Shown here: positions 17,188-26,219 of the stretch, one piece after another
Position numbering within the stretch: the first letter of the stretch is position 1
How the letters are laid out: each line of letters opens with the position of its first letter
Assembly: GCF_037138995.1 (NCBI RefSeq)
Contig: NZ_JBAXHI010000001.1
Location: 207,622 to 271,621, forward strand
DNA: 64,000 nt
Direction of reading: 5' to 3'
DNA from: Chlorohelix sp037138995
GTDB taxonomy: Bacteria > Chloroflexota > Chloroflexia > Chloroheliales > Chloroheliaceae
Notes under the pieces: model-generated
The model's input: only the letters and a program-made list of their open reading frames with translations
What the model was told of the DNA's origin: nothing
Databases searched by the model: none
Translations under genes and position numbers: made by a program

Positions 17188-18789
17188 TTAAGAATCCTTA
17201 TTAGCCAGCGATTTTTGCAGATAACTCACTCCAGCCCCAAGTTGCGGGTCACGTCCCATCGCAAGGTCTTCTACCGTCAAATCCACCTTTATTTCCGGCT
17301 CAATACCCAAACCGTTCAACTTTTCGCCGCCCTTTGACTCATACTCCCGGATAGTAACGCTAATCGAAGTGCCATCGCCCAGTTGAAATTCTTGGGTGTA
17401 CCCAAGCGCCCCGGCTGAACGTGTCCCAATCAACGAGCCTAGTTTGTAATCGCGCATAGTGAGCGCAAAAATTTCGCTGGCAGAGGCGCTACCATCGTCT
17501 ATCAAAACTGCTATTGGCAGCAATGGGCTGAAAGCCTTGCCCTTGTTGTTGCCCGTTGTCCCTCCATTGCTGACTCTCACCTCGCTCCGGTTTGTACGGT
17601 CATAGTCGTAACCTATCACTTGACCGTTTTCCAGAAATCTCCCCGCCAATTGGTCGAAATTGATACCGCCGGGATTGCCCCGCACATCAATTATCCATGC
17701 TACCGCGCCTTTTGCGTATAAATCGCGCATCGCTTGGTCTGTTTCGTCGGCAACATTTTTAAAAAAGTCGCGAATGGCAATATAGCCGATATTTGCATTT
17801 ACCATGCGGTATTCCACTGTCGGCATGTTATAACGTGCTTTTACCACGTTAATAAAGAGCAAATTAGATTCGCCTATTCGCTGTATCGTAAATTTGTGAT
17901 TTTCATTTTCTTTAGCATCTCGCACAATTTGCCAATTTTTGGTAGAAAGCATTACATCGTCATACGCTGCAATCTGGTCACCGGCACGCAATCCGATTTT
18001 ACCGGCGGGCGCAGTCGGGATTACTCGCGAAATATAAACCTTATCGTTATAGAATACTGGCACAATCCCGAAACCGATTTGGCTATTGTCGCCTGCAAAA
18101 AGGTTTTGGCGATTTTGCGTGGCGGTTTTGTTCATAAAATAGGTATGCTCATCGCCTACCGCATAAGCCATTTCAATTATCAGGCGGTGCGCCAAATCCC
18201 CTTTAGGGTATTGCCAGCCTTTGGCAATAAGAACATCCAGCGCATTGTTATAAGTTTCACTGAATTTGTTCCAGCTTTGTTCCGGCGTACCGGAGAAAGC
18301 AGGAATGTTAATCTCTATGCCTGTAATACTTCTCAATTCCTTTAGAGTTACCGTCAGAATTGCGCTGTTATCAGGTTCTTTAAAAAGGTGTTGGTTGATA
18401 TTGTCATAAGCTTTTTTAAGCAAGCCAAGCTCATAATTTTTATCTATAGGCTCTGGCGTACCGCTTAAAGTGGGAGTAACAATGACCGGATGTGTGGGGG
18501 ACGGTTTGGGTGTAGGGATTGACACCGGAGTTACGGTAGGTTGCTCTGAGGAGACTTTAACCGGAGTTGAAACATTGTCGGAACTTACAATAACGCCTCC
18601 GTTGTGGTCAACTTCAATTGAAGGCAAAGCCACCACACCCTGACCCGGTTTATTTGCAATCCCGTTATTTGAGGAGCAAGCTATCAACAGCGCTGCTAAC
18701 AGTACCGCTATCAGCAACAATTCTAGTTTTCTGAAAAGATTCGATTTTGGCATAAAATTATTAGGGTGTGAAATTGAATATAAACGCAT
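17188..18789 (-). CDS. S41-family lipoprotein protease with PDZ domain
   Basis: 533 residues. The N-terminus carries a lipobox (LLIAC, lipidated Cys at residue 38), so it should be a surface lipoprotein. A Ser/Thr/Pro-rich stretch follows, then a PDZ domain (PTAPAGKIGLRAGDQI) and the S41 protease core: RGNPGG and DDGSASASEIFA with nucleophile S436. The CtpA-type catalytic lysine position (GxxTxGKG) reads GTRSAGALG, so the dyad lysine is absent, as in tricorn/IRBP-like S41 members. The start could instead be ATG at 18753; neither has a ribosome site. The gene interrupts the usual MoxR-DUF58 order. Confidence 0.8.
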   Translation of the reverse strand: MRLYSISHPNNFMPKSNLFRKLELLLIAVLLAALLIACSSNNGIANKPGQGVVALPSIEVDHNGGVIVSSDNVSTPVKVSSEQPTVTPVSIPTPKPSPTHPVIVTPTLSGTPEPIDKNYELGLLKKAYDNINQHLFKEPDNSAILTVTLKELRSITGIEINIPAFSGTPEQSWNKFSETYNNALDVLIAKGWQYPKGDLAHRLIIEMAYAVGDEHTYFMNKTATQNRQNLFAGDNSQIGFGIVPVFYNDKVYISRVIPTAPAGKIGLRAGDQIAAYDDVMLSTKNWQIVRDAKENENHKFTIQRIGESNLLFINVVKARYNMPTVEYRMVNANIGYIAIRDFFKNVADETDQAMRDLYAKGAVAWIIDVRGNPGGINFDQLAGRFLENGQVIGYDYDRTNRSEVRVSNGGTTGNNKGKAFSPLLPIAVLIDDGSASASEIFALTMRDYKLGSLIGTRSAGALGYTQEFQLGDGTSISVTIREYESKGGEKLNGLGIEPEIKVDLTVEDLAMGRDPQLGAGVSYLQKSLANKDS

Positions 18790-18880
18790 TAGGTGTGTAT
18801 AAACCTGTATTGCGGTAATATACCGAGGAGCGAAGGCTTATTCTCCACAATCAGGGCGGCACATAGCCTGAACAAATTTT

Positions 18881-18903
18881 ACTCTTTTTTGTCTTAAAAG
18901 AGT
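18881..18903 (-). terminator. A/T-rich hairpin after the moxR-like gene
   Basis: ACTCTTTT / AAAAGAGT, 8-bp stem with 7-nt loop, 42 bases beyond the ATPase stop codon. The tail is A-rich on the minus strand, so termination would be partial at most. Confidence 0.3.
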
Positions 18904-18944
18904 CTGATAAACTGTAAAACTAATGTAAAAAATCAACGCCCCGC

Positions 18945-19952
18945 TTACTTGCTCCTTTTATCTTCCGGCACTGTTTTGAGAATTTCGTCAATAACCTTGT
19001 CTGCATCAATACCTTCTGCCTCGCCTTCAAAGTTAAGAATAAGGCGATGGCGCAGCGCATAGTGTGCTACTGTGCGAATATCTTCAAAAGCCACGTTAAA
19101 CCGCCCATCCATAAGCGCCACAATTTTTGAAGACAGCATTATTGCTTGCGCTCCACGCGGACTGGAGCCGAAACGCACATATTGCTTTACGAAGGCGGGC
19201 GCACTGTCGCTATCCGGGTGGGTTGACAACACAATACGCGCTACATAATTCTGAACGTGAGGGGCGACCGGGATGTGGCGTGCTAGTTCGCCCATTGCCA
19301 TAACTTTTTGCCCGTCTGCTATTTTGCTTAGCTTGGGCTTATCGCCTCCGGTGGTGCGTCCTAGAATCTCCATTAACTCCTCCTCTTTAGGAAAGTCCAC
19401 CTGCAATTTGAAAAAGAAGCGGTCTAATTGCGCTTCCGGGAGCGGGTAAGTACCTTCCATGTCTATAGGGTTTTGCGTAGCCAGCACGAAGAATGGACGT
19501 TCTACCCGGTAAGTTTGGTTCGATACTGTTACGGTACGTTCTTGCATGGCTTCTAGTAGCGCGGATTGCGTTTTGGGAGTAGCGCGGTTGATTTCGTCTG
19601 CCAACACCAGATTGGCAAAAATTGGACCGGGCTGAAACCGGAATTGCCTACCGCCATGTTGGTCTTCCAGCAATATATTCGTTCCTACAATATCCGCTGG
19701 CATCAGGTCGGGGGTGAACTGGATTCGGCTGAATCGCAGTTCCAGCACTTCCGCCAGAGTACGTACCAGCGCGGTTTTGCCCAATCCCGGCACGCCTTCC
19801 AGCAACACATGCCCGCCTGATATTATACTTACCATTACGTAACGAACAATATCTTTTTGCCCAACGATAATGCGTCCAACCTCTTGTTCTATGCGGGTGG
19901 TTATTTCGCGGAATTCTTCCGGAGTCATTGTGCCTTGAATCGCAGTCGCCAT
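18945..19952 (-). CDS. MoxR-family AAA+ ATPase
   Basis: 335 residues. AAA_3 ATPase with Walker A EGVPGLGKT, Walker B LADEINRATPKTQSALLEAMQE, sensor 1 FVLATQNPIDMEGTYPLPEAQLDRF, and the C-terminal lid domain. MoxR ATPases remodel or activate vWA-containing client complexes. It lies 32 bases after the Q-rich membrane protein gene and precedes the S41, DUF58 and BatA genes. Confidence 0.93.
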   Translation of the reverse strand: MATAIQGTMTPEEFREITTRIEQEVGRIIVGQKDIVRYVMVSIISGGHVLLEGVPGLGKTALVRTLAEVLELRFSRIQFTPDLMPADIVGTNILLEDQHGGRQFRFQPGPIFANLVLADEINRATPKTQSALLEAMQERTVTVSNQTYRVERPFFVLATQNPIDMEGTYPLPEAQLDRFFFKLQVDFPKEEELMEILGRTTGGDKPKLSKIADGQKVMAMGELARHIPVAPHVQNYVARIVLSTHPDSDSAPAFVKQYVRFGSSPRGAQAIMLSSKIVALMDGRFNVAFEDIRTVAHYALRHRLILNFEGEAEGIDADKVIDEILKTVPEDKRSK

Positions 19953-19984
19953 GTTTCCTCGTATATTAGTTAGCCCACTATGCG

Positions 19985-21850
19985 CTAGGAGCGATTATTC
20001 AAGTCGTCAAAATACTGTTTGATAATATCTTTCAAGGTAATCGGCACATTGTTTTTGTCCAGAGCCTCAGAAGCGGCACGTGAGTAATCCTCGATTACCT
20101 GTGTATAAGGCACTTGGGTATTACCTGCTGCTCCACCGTTATTGGTGTTGGTACTTTGAGTGGGACCATCGCCATTCTTGCCGCGCAAGTTCTGTTGAGT
20201 ACCATTTCCGTTGCGTTTGGTTGGGCTTTGGTAAACGTTATCAACACTTCCTTTACCTGCCCCTTTACCTTGTCCCTGCCCCTGATTGGAGTTCTGGGTA
20301 TCCTGTCCAACGCCTTTACCTTGCCCCTGCCCTTGCTGGTTGCCTTGCCCGTTGCTGCCGTCACCTACTGCTTGCTTGTCGCCTTGCCCATCACCTTGAG
20401 TTTGACCATTACCGCTTTGCTTTGATTGATTACCCTGTGACCCTTGTTGTTCTTGCCCTTGTTGCTGGCTTGCTTGTTGCTGCCCGTCCGTTGAGGTATC
20501 GCCGTTTTGGCTACTATCGCCAAGTTGACCGAGGTCTTCCTGATTACCGAAATCTTGTGCTTGCGTACCGGGTTTACTGTTAACATTTGTACCATCCTGA
20601 TTTTGCTTGCCGGCATTCGATATTGCCTGTTCACTTTTCTGGAGTTGGCTTTGGGCTTGCTGTAATTGCTCTTGGAATTGCTGATTCTTACCGGCTTGTT
20701 GCGTCTGGTTTGCCAAATCGCGTAAAGCTTGTTGCGCCCCTGCCGGGTTCTGTTTTAAATTATCGCTGCTCAATTGCTGAGCGGATTTGTTCAGGGCATC
20801 TGCCATAGCTTTGTCGCTATTCTCAAAGTTTTTGGCGTTCTGTGCCAATGAATCGGCTAACGTTTGCGCTTGTGCCGGGTCATTTTTTAGCTTATCTATA
20901 TTAGCTGCCACTTTTTGCAATTGGTCGGCGGCGTTATCAAAACGGCTTGGGTCATTGGATTGGCTGAGGGCGTTACCGGCAGCGCGAGTGCTATCGTACT
21001 TCTTTAAATCGTTTGCAAGCGATTCAAAGGCGGCTTTCTGTGCAGCCTGATTAGTGTCGCCTAATTTTGAAAGCTCTTGATTGGCTTTATCAATGCTCGC
21101 CAACGTTTGTTCCCTGTTGAATTTATTATCCTGAATATCTTTTTTCGCCGTATCCAATTGCTTTAATAATTCTTGCAACTTTGGGTCAGATTCGGACAGG
21201 TTGTACTTTTTGGCTTCTTCCTTGATTTGGTTTTTCAAACCCTCTATTTTTTGCGCTTCTTTGTCCACTTGTTGACCAAGAGCTTCGTTTTCTTTGGCAA
21301 GAAGCGCCGCCGAGTTGGGTAGGAAAAGCGCCAAAGCCAGCAAAGGTATTAACGCCAATGCAAACAATCCCGATTTTTTCTCTACTCGTAGCGGGAAAGC
21401 TTTCCGAAGCTTGGTTTCTTCCAGAATAGTTTTGGCATCTTGGAATTGGCGTACTCCCATAATGACATAGTCTAGTTTCTTGGGAGAGTTATAGCCTTCC
21501 AGCGCGGTGCTAGTACGTTCTTTCAAGCCCAGCATGCGGTCGGCGCGTTTTGCTGTGTCCAGAATGGTACGTGGTCGGAAAAGAGCGTAGCATATACTGC
21601 TTACCAGAAATATCAGAAGCGTTGACTCCGCTATTATTAGAGCCTGTTCAACTGTAAAGGAGGGTATAACCCTGCTGTAGAGCGCAACTGCTAAAGAGGT
21701 GCCGCCACCAATTAAGAACGCAAAAGGCAGAATCCGTACCATTTCCTGAATCCGCATACGGAACTCAAAGCGTTTGAGACGCAGCACCAGCGCCTTGTAA
21801 TCTTTCTCGGAGATTTGCTGTTCTAGCTGCTCTTTTTCAATTACTGCCAT
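19985..21850 (-). CDS. Membrane protein with coiled coil and Gln/Gly-rich tail
   Basis: 621 residues. Three membrane helices in the first 185 residues (about 38-58, 68-90, 165-182), with a cytosolic stretch (RPRTILDTAKRADRMLGLKERTSTALE) between the second and third. Then a long heptad-like Lys/Glu/Asn/Gln region (about 190-420), a low-complexity tail of repeated GQGQG, QQGQ and GNGQ units (about 425-560), and a conserved-looking end VIEDYSRAASEALDKNN...LKDIIKQYFDDL. This architecture accompanies MoxR-DUF58-vWA operons (DUF4175-like). The ordinary final segment suggests the repeat is in frame and functional. Confidence 0.7.
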   Translation of the reverse strand: MAVIEKEQLEQQISEKDYKALVLRLKRFEFRMRIQEMVRILPFAFLIGGGTSLAVALYSRVIPSFTVEQALIIAESTLLIFLVSSICYALFRPRTILDTAKRADRMLGLKERTSTALEGYNSPKKLDYVIMGVRQFQDAKTILEETKLRKAFPLRVEKKSGLFALALIPLLALALFLPNSAALLAKENEALGQQVDKEAQKIEGLKNQIKEEAKKYNLSESDPKLQELLKQLDTAKKDIQDNKFNREQTLASIDKANQELSKLGDTNQAAQKAAFESLANDLKKYDSTRAAGNALSQSNDPSRFDNAADQLQKVAANIDKLKNDPAQAQTLADSLAQNAKNFENSDKAMADALNKSAQQLSSDNLKQNPAGAQQALRDLANQTQQAGKNQQFQEQLQQAQSQLQKSEQAISNAGKQNQDGTNVNSKPGTQAQDFGNQEDLGQLGDSSQNGDTSTDGQQQASQQQGQEQQGSQGNQSKQSGNGQTQGDGQGDKQAVGDGSNGQGNQQGQGQGKGVGQDTQNSNQGQGQGKGAGKGSVDNVYQSPTKRNGNGTQQNLRGKNGDGPTQSTNTNNGGAAGNTQVPYTQVIEDYSRAASEALDKNNVPITLKDIIKQYFDDLNNRS

Positions 21851-21978
21851 TGGATATACTCCAGATGTGTACTACCGGAAGCCAAGAGAGGAAATGACCG
21901 GACGTTCTCTATTGTACAGGCTTATAATATAACTGAGAAATCACATCACTTGAGGAAAGACGCAGTAGTGAGAAAATC

Positions 21979-23511
21979 TTATGTTTTCCAGTCTCCGAAC
22001 AAGGGACGACCTTCTTTAGCTCTTCGCCTTTTAAGCTCATCATTCTTGGCAAAAAAGTTGTAAATCATTTCTGTATTGCGATTGTCTTCAATATCTTCTC
22101 GCAGAATCTTGGCATCTTCTATGCGTTCGTTAACAAGGTCTTCCACATCTTCTGGATTAGGCACATTTTCAAACTTAAGCGGTTCGCCTTGCCCTGCTGT
22201 CGAAATAATAACCGTACCAAAGCCCAACAGGTTGGACATGAAACCGGGTTTATCCGATTGGACATCCTGTGCGTTCATAGCTTTGACAACTCCCACCGAT
22301 TGGTCAAAACCGAAAGGTAATTTTGTCATGCTCAAAAATTCATCGGGGCGTATTATATAGCGGTCATTTCGCCAGTTTTCGTATTGAAGATATACTTTGA
22401 AGCCTAAACCGCCCAACGCTACCACGAAAACTACCCACAATATTATAGTTACCACACCACCAATTTTTGGGAAAATAAACCACTGCATCGGAAGCAGATA
22501 AATCAGGAAGAGCATAACCATAGCCAGCGCCCAACCTATAGTGGTAGTAAAGAGGAACCAAGGATGGGTGTGCCAAGTGTAAATTTCACGCCCGCGCTCG
22601 TCATGTGTAATGATTTTGCGGGTTGGTAGGAAAATCTCCCAGAAGGTGAGTTTATCTTCTACCGGCTCACCTTTAGGCTTTTCTTCTTTGCCATAGTATA
22701 TCTCGCGCAATCTTTTTTCAATTCGCTCGGATGCACGTTTTTTGCGAGCCTCGTTATTATAAATGCGCCACCGCATTATTAAAGAATCTATTTCTTGTCT
22801 TAGCAATTCGGGATATTGGACGTGGTTAAATACTATTTTGCTTCTGCCCATGCTGGTTATGGTGATGTTTCCGGTTTTGTAAAGCCACTCCAGCGGGTTA
22901 CGTGCCGTTTCCAGTCTTACTTCTTGGGCTTTATCCAATCGGATTTCGGTGGTATCCCTTTTAAAGAACATGACTTTTTCCACCTGTATTACTCGAATAC
23001 TGGTGACGATCAAGCGATCATTGCGGTAATCCACCCAATACCACACCAACCCCAAAATATCCAGCAGCACCAGCAATACAAAAAGAATAATGAAGATGAT
23101 GCTTTTGAGAGCCAACAGGAAAGCAAATCCGAGGAAAATTAACAAGGGTATGCCTAGCAACGGCAGCCATGCTAGATGCAGAAAATGTGTCCAATGGCGG
23201 TAATAGACCGTTCTGATTTCCTCATTACTCATCAGACCGCCTAGATATTCGGTGACTTCAACCGGGTCAAAAACGTTGTTACGCCGAACAGGGTTTTTTT
23301 CTTTGCTTCGCCAACTTCGTTTGGCTTTTGGGGGCTTTAAGTCAACCGCAACCGGTTCTTCAATATATTCTTCAAGGTTTGCTTCTTGTTCAGCCACACC
23401 TTTTTGAGATGCACCTTTAGCATGGGGAGTACCCCAGTGGTTTCGCGGTTTTCTCTTGTTATACGAATCCGAATGTTGCGCCTGTTGGCGAGAATATTCA
23501 AAAGGATTCAT
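21979..23511 (-). CDS. Membrane protein with two bacterial PH domains
   Basis: 510 residues. A charged N-terminal 75 residues precede two copies of a unit made of a pair of membrane helices and a bPH2 domain (YdbT-like): helices near 109-155 with DRLIVTSIRVIQVEKVMFFKRDTTEIRLDKAQEV (two pieces), then helices near 330-385 with NDRYIIRPDEFLSMTKLPFG. Function unknown; PH-like membrane proteins are linked to envelope homeostasis. It overlaps pgsA by four bases, so translation is coupled. Confidence 0.8.
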   Translation of the reverse strand: MNPFEYSRQQAQHSDSYNKRKPRNHWGTPHAKGASQKGVAEQEANLEEYIEEPVAVDLKPPKAKRSWRSKEKNPVRRNNVFDPVEVTEYLGGLMSNEEIRTVYYRHWTHFLHLAWLPLLGIPLLIFLGFAFLLALKSIIFIILFVLLVLLDILGLVWYWVDYRNDRLIVTSIRVIQVEKVMFFKRDTTEIRLDKAQEVRLETARNPLEWLYKTGNITITSMGRSKIVFNHVQYPELLRQEIDSLIMRWRIYNNEARKKRASERIEKRLREIYYGKEEKPKGEPVEDKLTFWEIFLPTRKIITHDERGREIYTWHTHPWFLFTTTIGWALAMVMLFLIYLLPMQWFIFPKIGGVVTIILWVVFVVALGGLGFKVYLQYENWRNDRYIIRPDEFLSMTKLPFGFDQSVGVVKAMNAQDVQSDKPGFMSNLLGFGTVIISTAGQGEPLKFENVPNPEDVEDLVNERIEDAKILREDIEDNRNTEMIYNFFAKNDELKRRRAKEGRPLFGDWKT

Positions 23512-24155
23512 AAAATTCCTTCAGTTTTTTTTCCGGAAGCGCTCGCTGGTGGTTCTGTTCTTCTCTTTTGTAATTTGAGAAAGTCGCGAATATAAATGTA
23601 ACCGCTATACAGGGTTAACCATGTAACCCAATATATCCAGAGCCAAGCAATTTGGAGGAACAGCCCTGCCGGCTGTATATCTGATATTTTCCATTCGTAA
23701 AGGCTATGAAGAATCCCGTTAGGATTCACACCGTCTGCCCATAAGATTAGCCAAGTCAAGGCGATAGCAGTAAAAACGGTTTTCAGCTTACCCGCTTTTC
23801 CTGCCGGAATTACGATACCGTTTGAGGCAGCGTAACTTCGCAAGCCCGTTATCAGAAATTCGCGCCCGATAATGATAATCGCGATCCATGCAGAAAGTAT
23901 ATTCTGCTGAACCAGCATTATCAAAACGCTGGAAATCATTAGCTTATCGGCAGTCAAATCAAGGAAGATTCCCAGATTTGAGACTGTCTTGTGTCGCCGC
24001 GCAAAATAGCCATCCAAAATATCGGTAATCTGTGCCAGTACAAACAGTACGGCAGCAATAAGATAGGAAGGAGACCAATCTCGCAACGCCAGCAGCACCA
24101 AAACAACCGGAGTAGCGGCAATACGTGACCCGCTCAGGAGATTAGCCAAAGGCAT
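23508..24155 (-). CDS. pgsA: CDP-diacylglycerol-glycerol-3-phosphate 3-phosphatidyltransferase
   Basis: 215 residues, polytopic. The complete CDP-alcohol phosphotransferase motif is present: D48-G-x2-A52-R53-x8-G62-x3-D66-x3-D70. It makes phosphatidylglycerol phosphate from CDP-DAG and glycerol-3-phosphate at the membrane. The C-terminal 20 residues are charged and unusual. It starts two bases after the rimO stop. rimO-pgsA adjacency is common in bacteria. Confidence 0.9.
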   Translation of the reverse strand: MPLANLLSGSRIAATPVVLVLLALRDWSPSYLIAAVLFVLAQITDILDGYFARRHKTVSNLGIFLDLTADKLMISSVLIMLVQQNILSAWIAIIIIGREFLITGLRSYAASNGIVIPAGKAGKLKTVFTAIALTWLILWADGVNPNGILHSLYEWKISDIQPAGLFLQIAWLWIYWVTWLTLYSGYIYIRDFLKLQKRRTEPPASASGKKTEGIL

Positions 24156-24157
24156 AG

Positions 24158-25549
24158 TTACACCAGTTTACCCCATAAATCGTATTCAGTAGCATCAGTA
24201 ATACGGATACGAGCGATAGCCGGACGCACACCCTCTGGAAACAGGCGGCCTTTGGGCGGTTTAATAAACACCATCCCATCTACCTCCGGTGCGCTACGAT
24301 AACTTCTGCCCACCCAGATTGGGCGGCTGTCTCGTGGGCTATAATCTACCGTTCCGCTACCTTCTACTATAACATCAAGTTCACTGCCAATCAATGATTT
24401 ATTTTTATGTAGAGATACTTTTTGTTGTAAAGTCATCAAACGCTCGTAACGCTCCTGCTTGACCTCTTCCGCGATTTGCTCAGGCAACAGCGCGGCAGGG
24501 CTGGTAGCTTGGGGCGAGTATTTGAATGCGCCCACATTATCAAACTTCATTTCTTCCAGAAAGTTCAACAAGTATTCAAATTCTTCTTCGGTTTCGCCCG
24601 GATAGCCCACAATAAAGGTGGTGCGAATGGCAATATCAGGCATTGCCTCGCGCAGTCGCGCAATTGTGACGATAGTTTCGCTTTGGTCGCTAGGGCGGCG
24701 CATTCGGCGCAAGGTAGCTTTATGGGCGTGCTGTAGCGGCATATCAATATAATGCGCTACCCGGGGCAATCGCGCCATAGTTTCCACCAATTTCGGGCTT
24801 ACGAAACGTGGGTAAGCATACATCAACCTGAACCACATGATTTCGGGCGCAGCCTCGCAAAGCTGTTCTAACAAAGCTGCTGTGCCTTCCTTCTCATCCA
24901 AATCACGCCCGTAGAAGGTTGTATCCTGCCCTACCAACACAACCTCTTTTACCCCAGCCGTGGCTAGTTCGCGCACTTCGCGCAGAAGAGTATCGCTAGG
25001 TCGGCTCAGGTGTTTGCCCTTCATTTGGGGAATTATGCAGAAAGCGCATCCAGCATCACACCCATCCGAAATTTTTAGGTACGCGCTTGTGCCTTGCTTC
25101 TTCTTGCGCCTGAGCAAGCCGTAGCTAAGGGCGTTGCTTGTATCCAGTTCAATTCCCAGATTAGAGAGCATCGGTGCGAATTCATCCCATTTCAACGCGC
25201 CTACCACACCATCGACTCCCGCCACTTCTGCTTTTATCAATTCAGATGCGCGGTTTATCAGACAACCCGCTGCCAGCAACTTTTGCTCTGTTTGTTTGCC
25301 TGCTGCAAGTTGGCGTAAAGAGTCGAGCGATTGTTTAGTGGCAGAGTCGATGAAACCGCAGGTATTTACAATCAGCAATTGGGCTTTTTCAGGTTTTAGG
25401 GTTTCTCGCATCCCATAGCCTTTTAAAAGTTGTCCCATCGCTTCGCTATCTACGGTATTTTTATCGCAACCAAGCGTGAGAATGTAAAAAGATTTGCTCT
25501 CTATATTTGTCCGCTGAACTGGTACATTTAGCCTAAAATTGCGCTTCAT
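24158..25549 (-). CDS. rimO: Ribosomal protein S12 methylthiotransferase RimO
   Basis: 463 residues. N-terminal UPF0004 domain with cluster cysteines C28, C64 and C96 (LGCDKNTVDSE, VNTCGF, AAGCL); radical SAM domain with CDAGCAFC (C164, C168, C171); C-terminal TRAM domain. LGCDKNxVDSE is typical of RimO rather than MiaB. It methylthiolates a conserved aspartate of ribosomal protein S12 using two [4Fe-4S] clusters. The first 18 residues are a nonconserved extension. Confidence 0.95.
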   Translation of the reverse strand: MKRNFRLNVPVQRTNIESKSFYILTLGCDKNTVDSEAMGQLLKGYGMRETLKPEKAQLLIVNTCGFIDSATKQSLDSLRQLAAGKQTEQKLLAAGCLINRASELIKAEVAGVDGVVGALKWDEFAPMLSNLGIELDTSNALSYGLLRRKKKQGTSAYLKISDGCDAGCAFCIIPQMKGKHLSRPSDTLLREVRELATAGVKEVVLVGQDTTFYGRDLDEKEGTAALLEQLCEAAPEIMWFRLMYAYPRFVSPKLVETMARLPRVAHYIDMPLQHAHKATLRRMRRPSDQSETIVTIARLREAMPDIAIRTTFIVGYPGETEEEFEYLLNFLEEMKFDNVGAFKYSPQATSPAALLPEQIAEEVKQERYERLMTLQQKVSLHKNKSLIGSELDVIVEGSGTVDYSPRDSRPIWVGRSYRSAPEVDGMVFIKPPKGRLFPEGVRPAIARIRITDATEYDLWGKLV

Positions 25550-25584
25550 TTCTGTCCTTCCGGCAAACAGGTGCTACTTTTCGT

Positions 25585-26076
25585 TTACTGCCTGTAATTG
25601 GTAAACTGCAATGCTAACGGAAAATCCTTGCCTTTTAGCAATTGCATAATACCTTGCAACTCGTCCTTGCTTTTGCTGGTAACACGCACCGCGTCTCCCT
25701 GTATCTGGGGTATCGCTTTGGAGTTATCACGGATAAGTTTGCTGATTTCTTTAGCCAATTCTTGATTTAAGCCTTTTTTAAGCTTGATAACAATGCGCTT
25801 TCGCATACCGGAAGCGTCTTCGAGCTTGCCGTAATCGAATATTTTAAGCGAAAGATTACGCCGCACCGCTTTGGTTTCCATGATGTCTTTAATCGCATCC
25901 CATGACATTTCGCTGGCGGTATTTATCTCTATTTGTTCTTTTTCCAGTTCGATTTCGGTTTTACTATCTTTCAGGTCGTAACGGGTTGAAACATCGCGTT
26001 TAGTCTGATCAATCACGTTAACCATTTCCTGATAGTCGAAATCTGATACTACATCAAACGAAAAGCTCGAAGCCAT
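25585..26076 (-). CDS. YajQ-family nucleotide-binding protein
   Basis: 163 residues, full-length YajQ/DUF520: starts SSFSFDVVSDFDYQEMVNVI, has STRYDLKDSKT and ends in FPLALQFTNYRQ. The family has two ferredoxin-like domains; some members bind cyclic di-GMP. GAGGAG is eight bases upstream of the ATG. First gene of a yajQ-rimO-pgsA-PH operon (35-base gap to rimO). Confidence 0.93.
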   Translation of the reverse strand: MASSFSFDVVSDFDYQEMVNVIDQTKRDVSTRYDLKDSKTEIELEKEQIEINTASEMSWDAIKDIMETKAVRRNLSLKIFDYGKLEDASGMRKRIVIKLKKGLNQELAKEISKLIRDNSKAIPQIQGDAVRVTSKSKDELQGIMQLLKGKDFPLALQFTNYRQ

Positions 26077-26102
26077 AGCTATATCTCCTCGATTGTTGCT
26101 GT

Positions 26103-26133
26103 TAAAAAAAATCCCCTTCTAAAACAAGGGATA
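26103..26133 (-). terminator. Second terminator downstream of the rodZ-like gene
   Basis: On the minus strand, ATCCCTT / AAGGGGAT (one bulge) with a 7-nt loop is followed by eight T. It lies just before the yajQ ribosome site, after another terminator (26150-26184). Confidence 0.7.
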
Positions 26134-26149
26134 ATATACCATATCTGTA

Positions 26150-26184
26150 AAAATAACTATAGGGATACGGTGTTCGCATCCCTA
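26150..26184 (-). terminator. First terminator downstream of the rodZ-like gene
   Basis: A 10-bp stem (TAGGGATGCG / CGTATCCCTA with one wobble, 5-nt loop), followed on the minus strand by TAGTTATTTTTAC. Together with 26103-26133 it makes a tandem terminator. Confidence 0.75.
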
Positions 26185-26219
26185 CAAAAAATCTATTAGC
26201 TCTTTTTTTATGGAAGCTC

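Noticed and set aside
20080..20583. Long open frames opposite the Gln/Gly-rich repeat
   Set aside because: Consequence of repeat composition; no start signals and implausible protein sequence.
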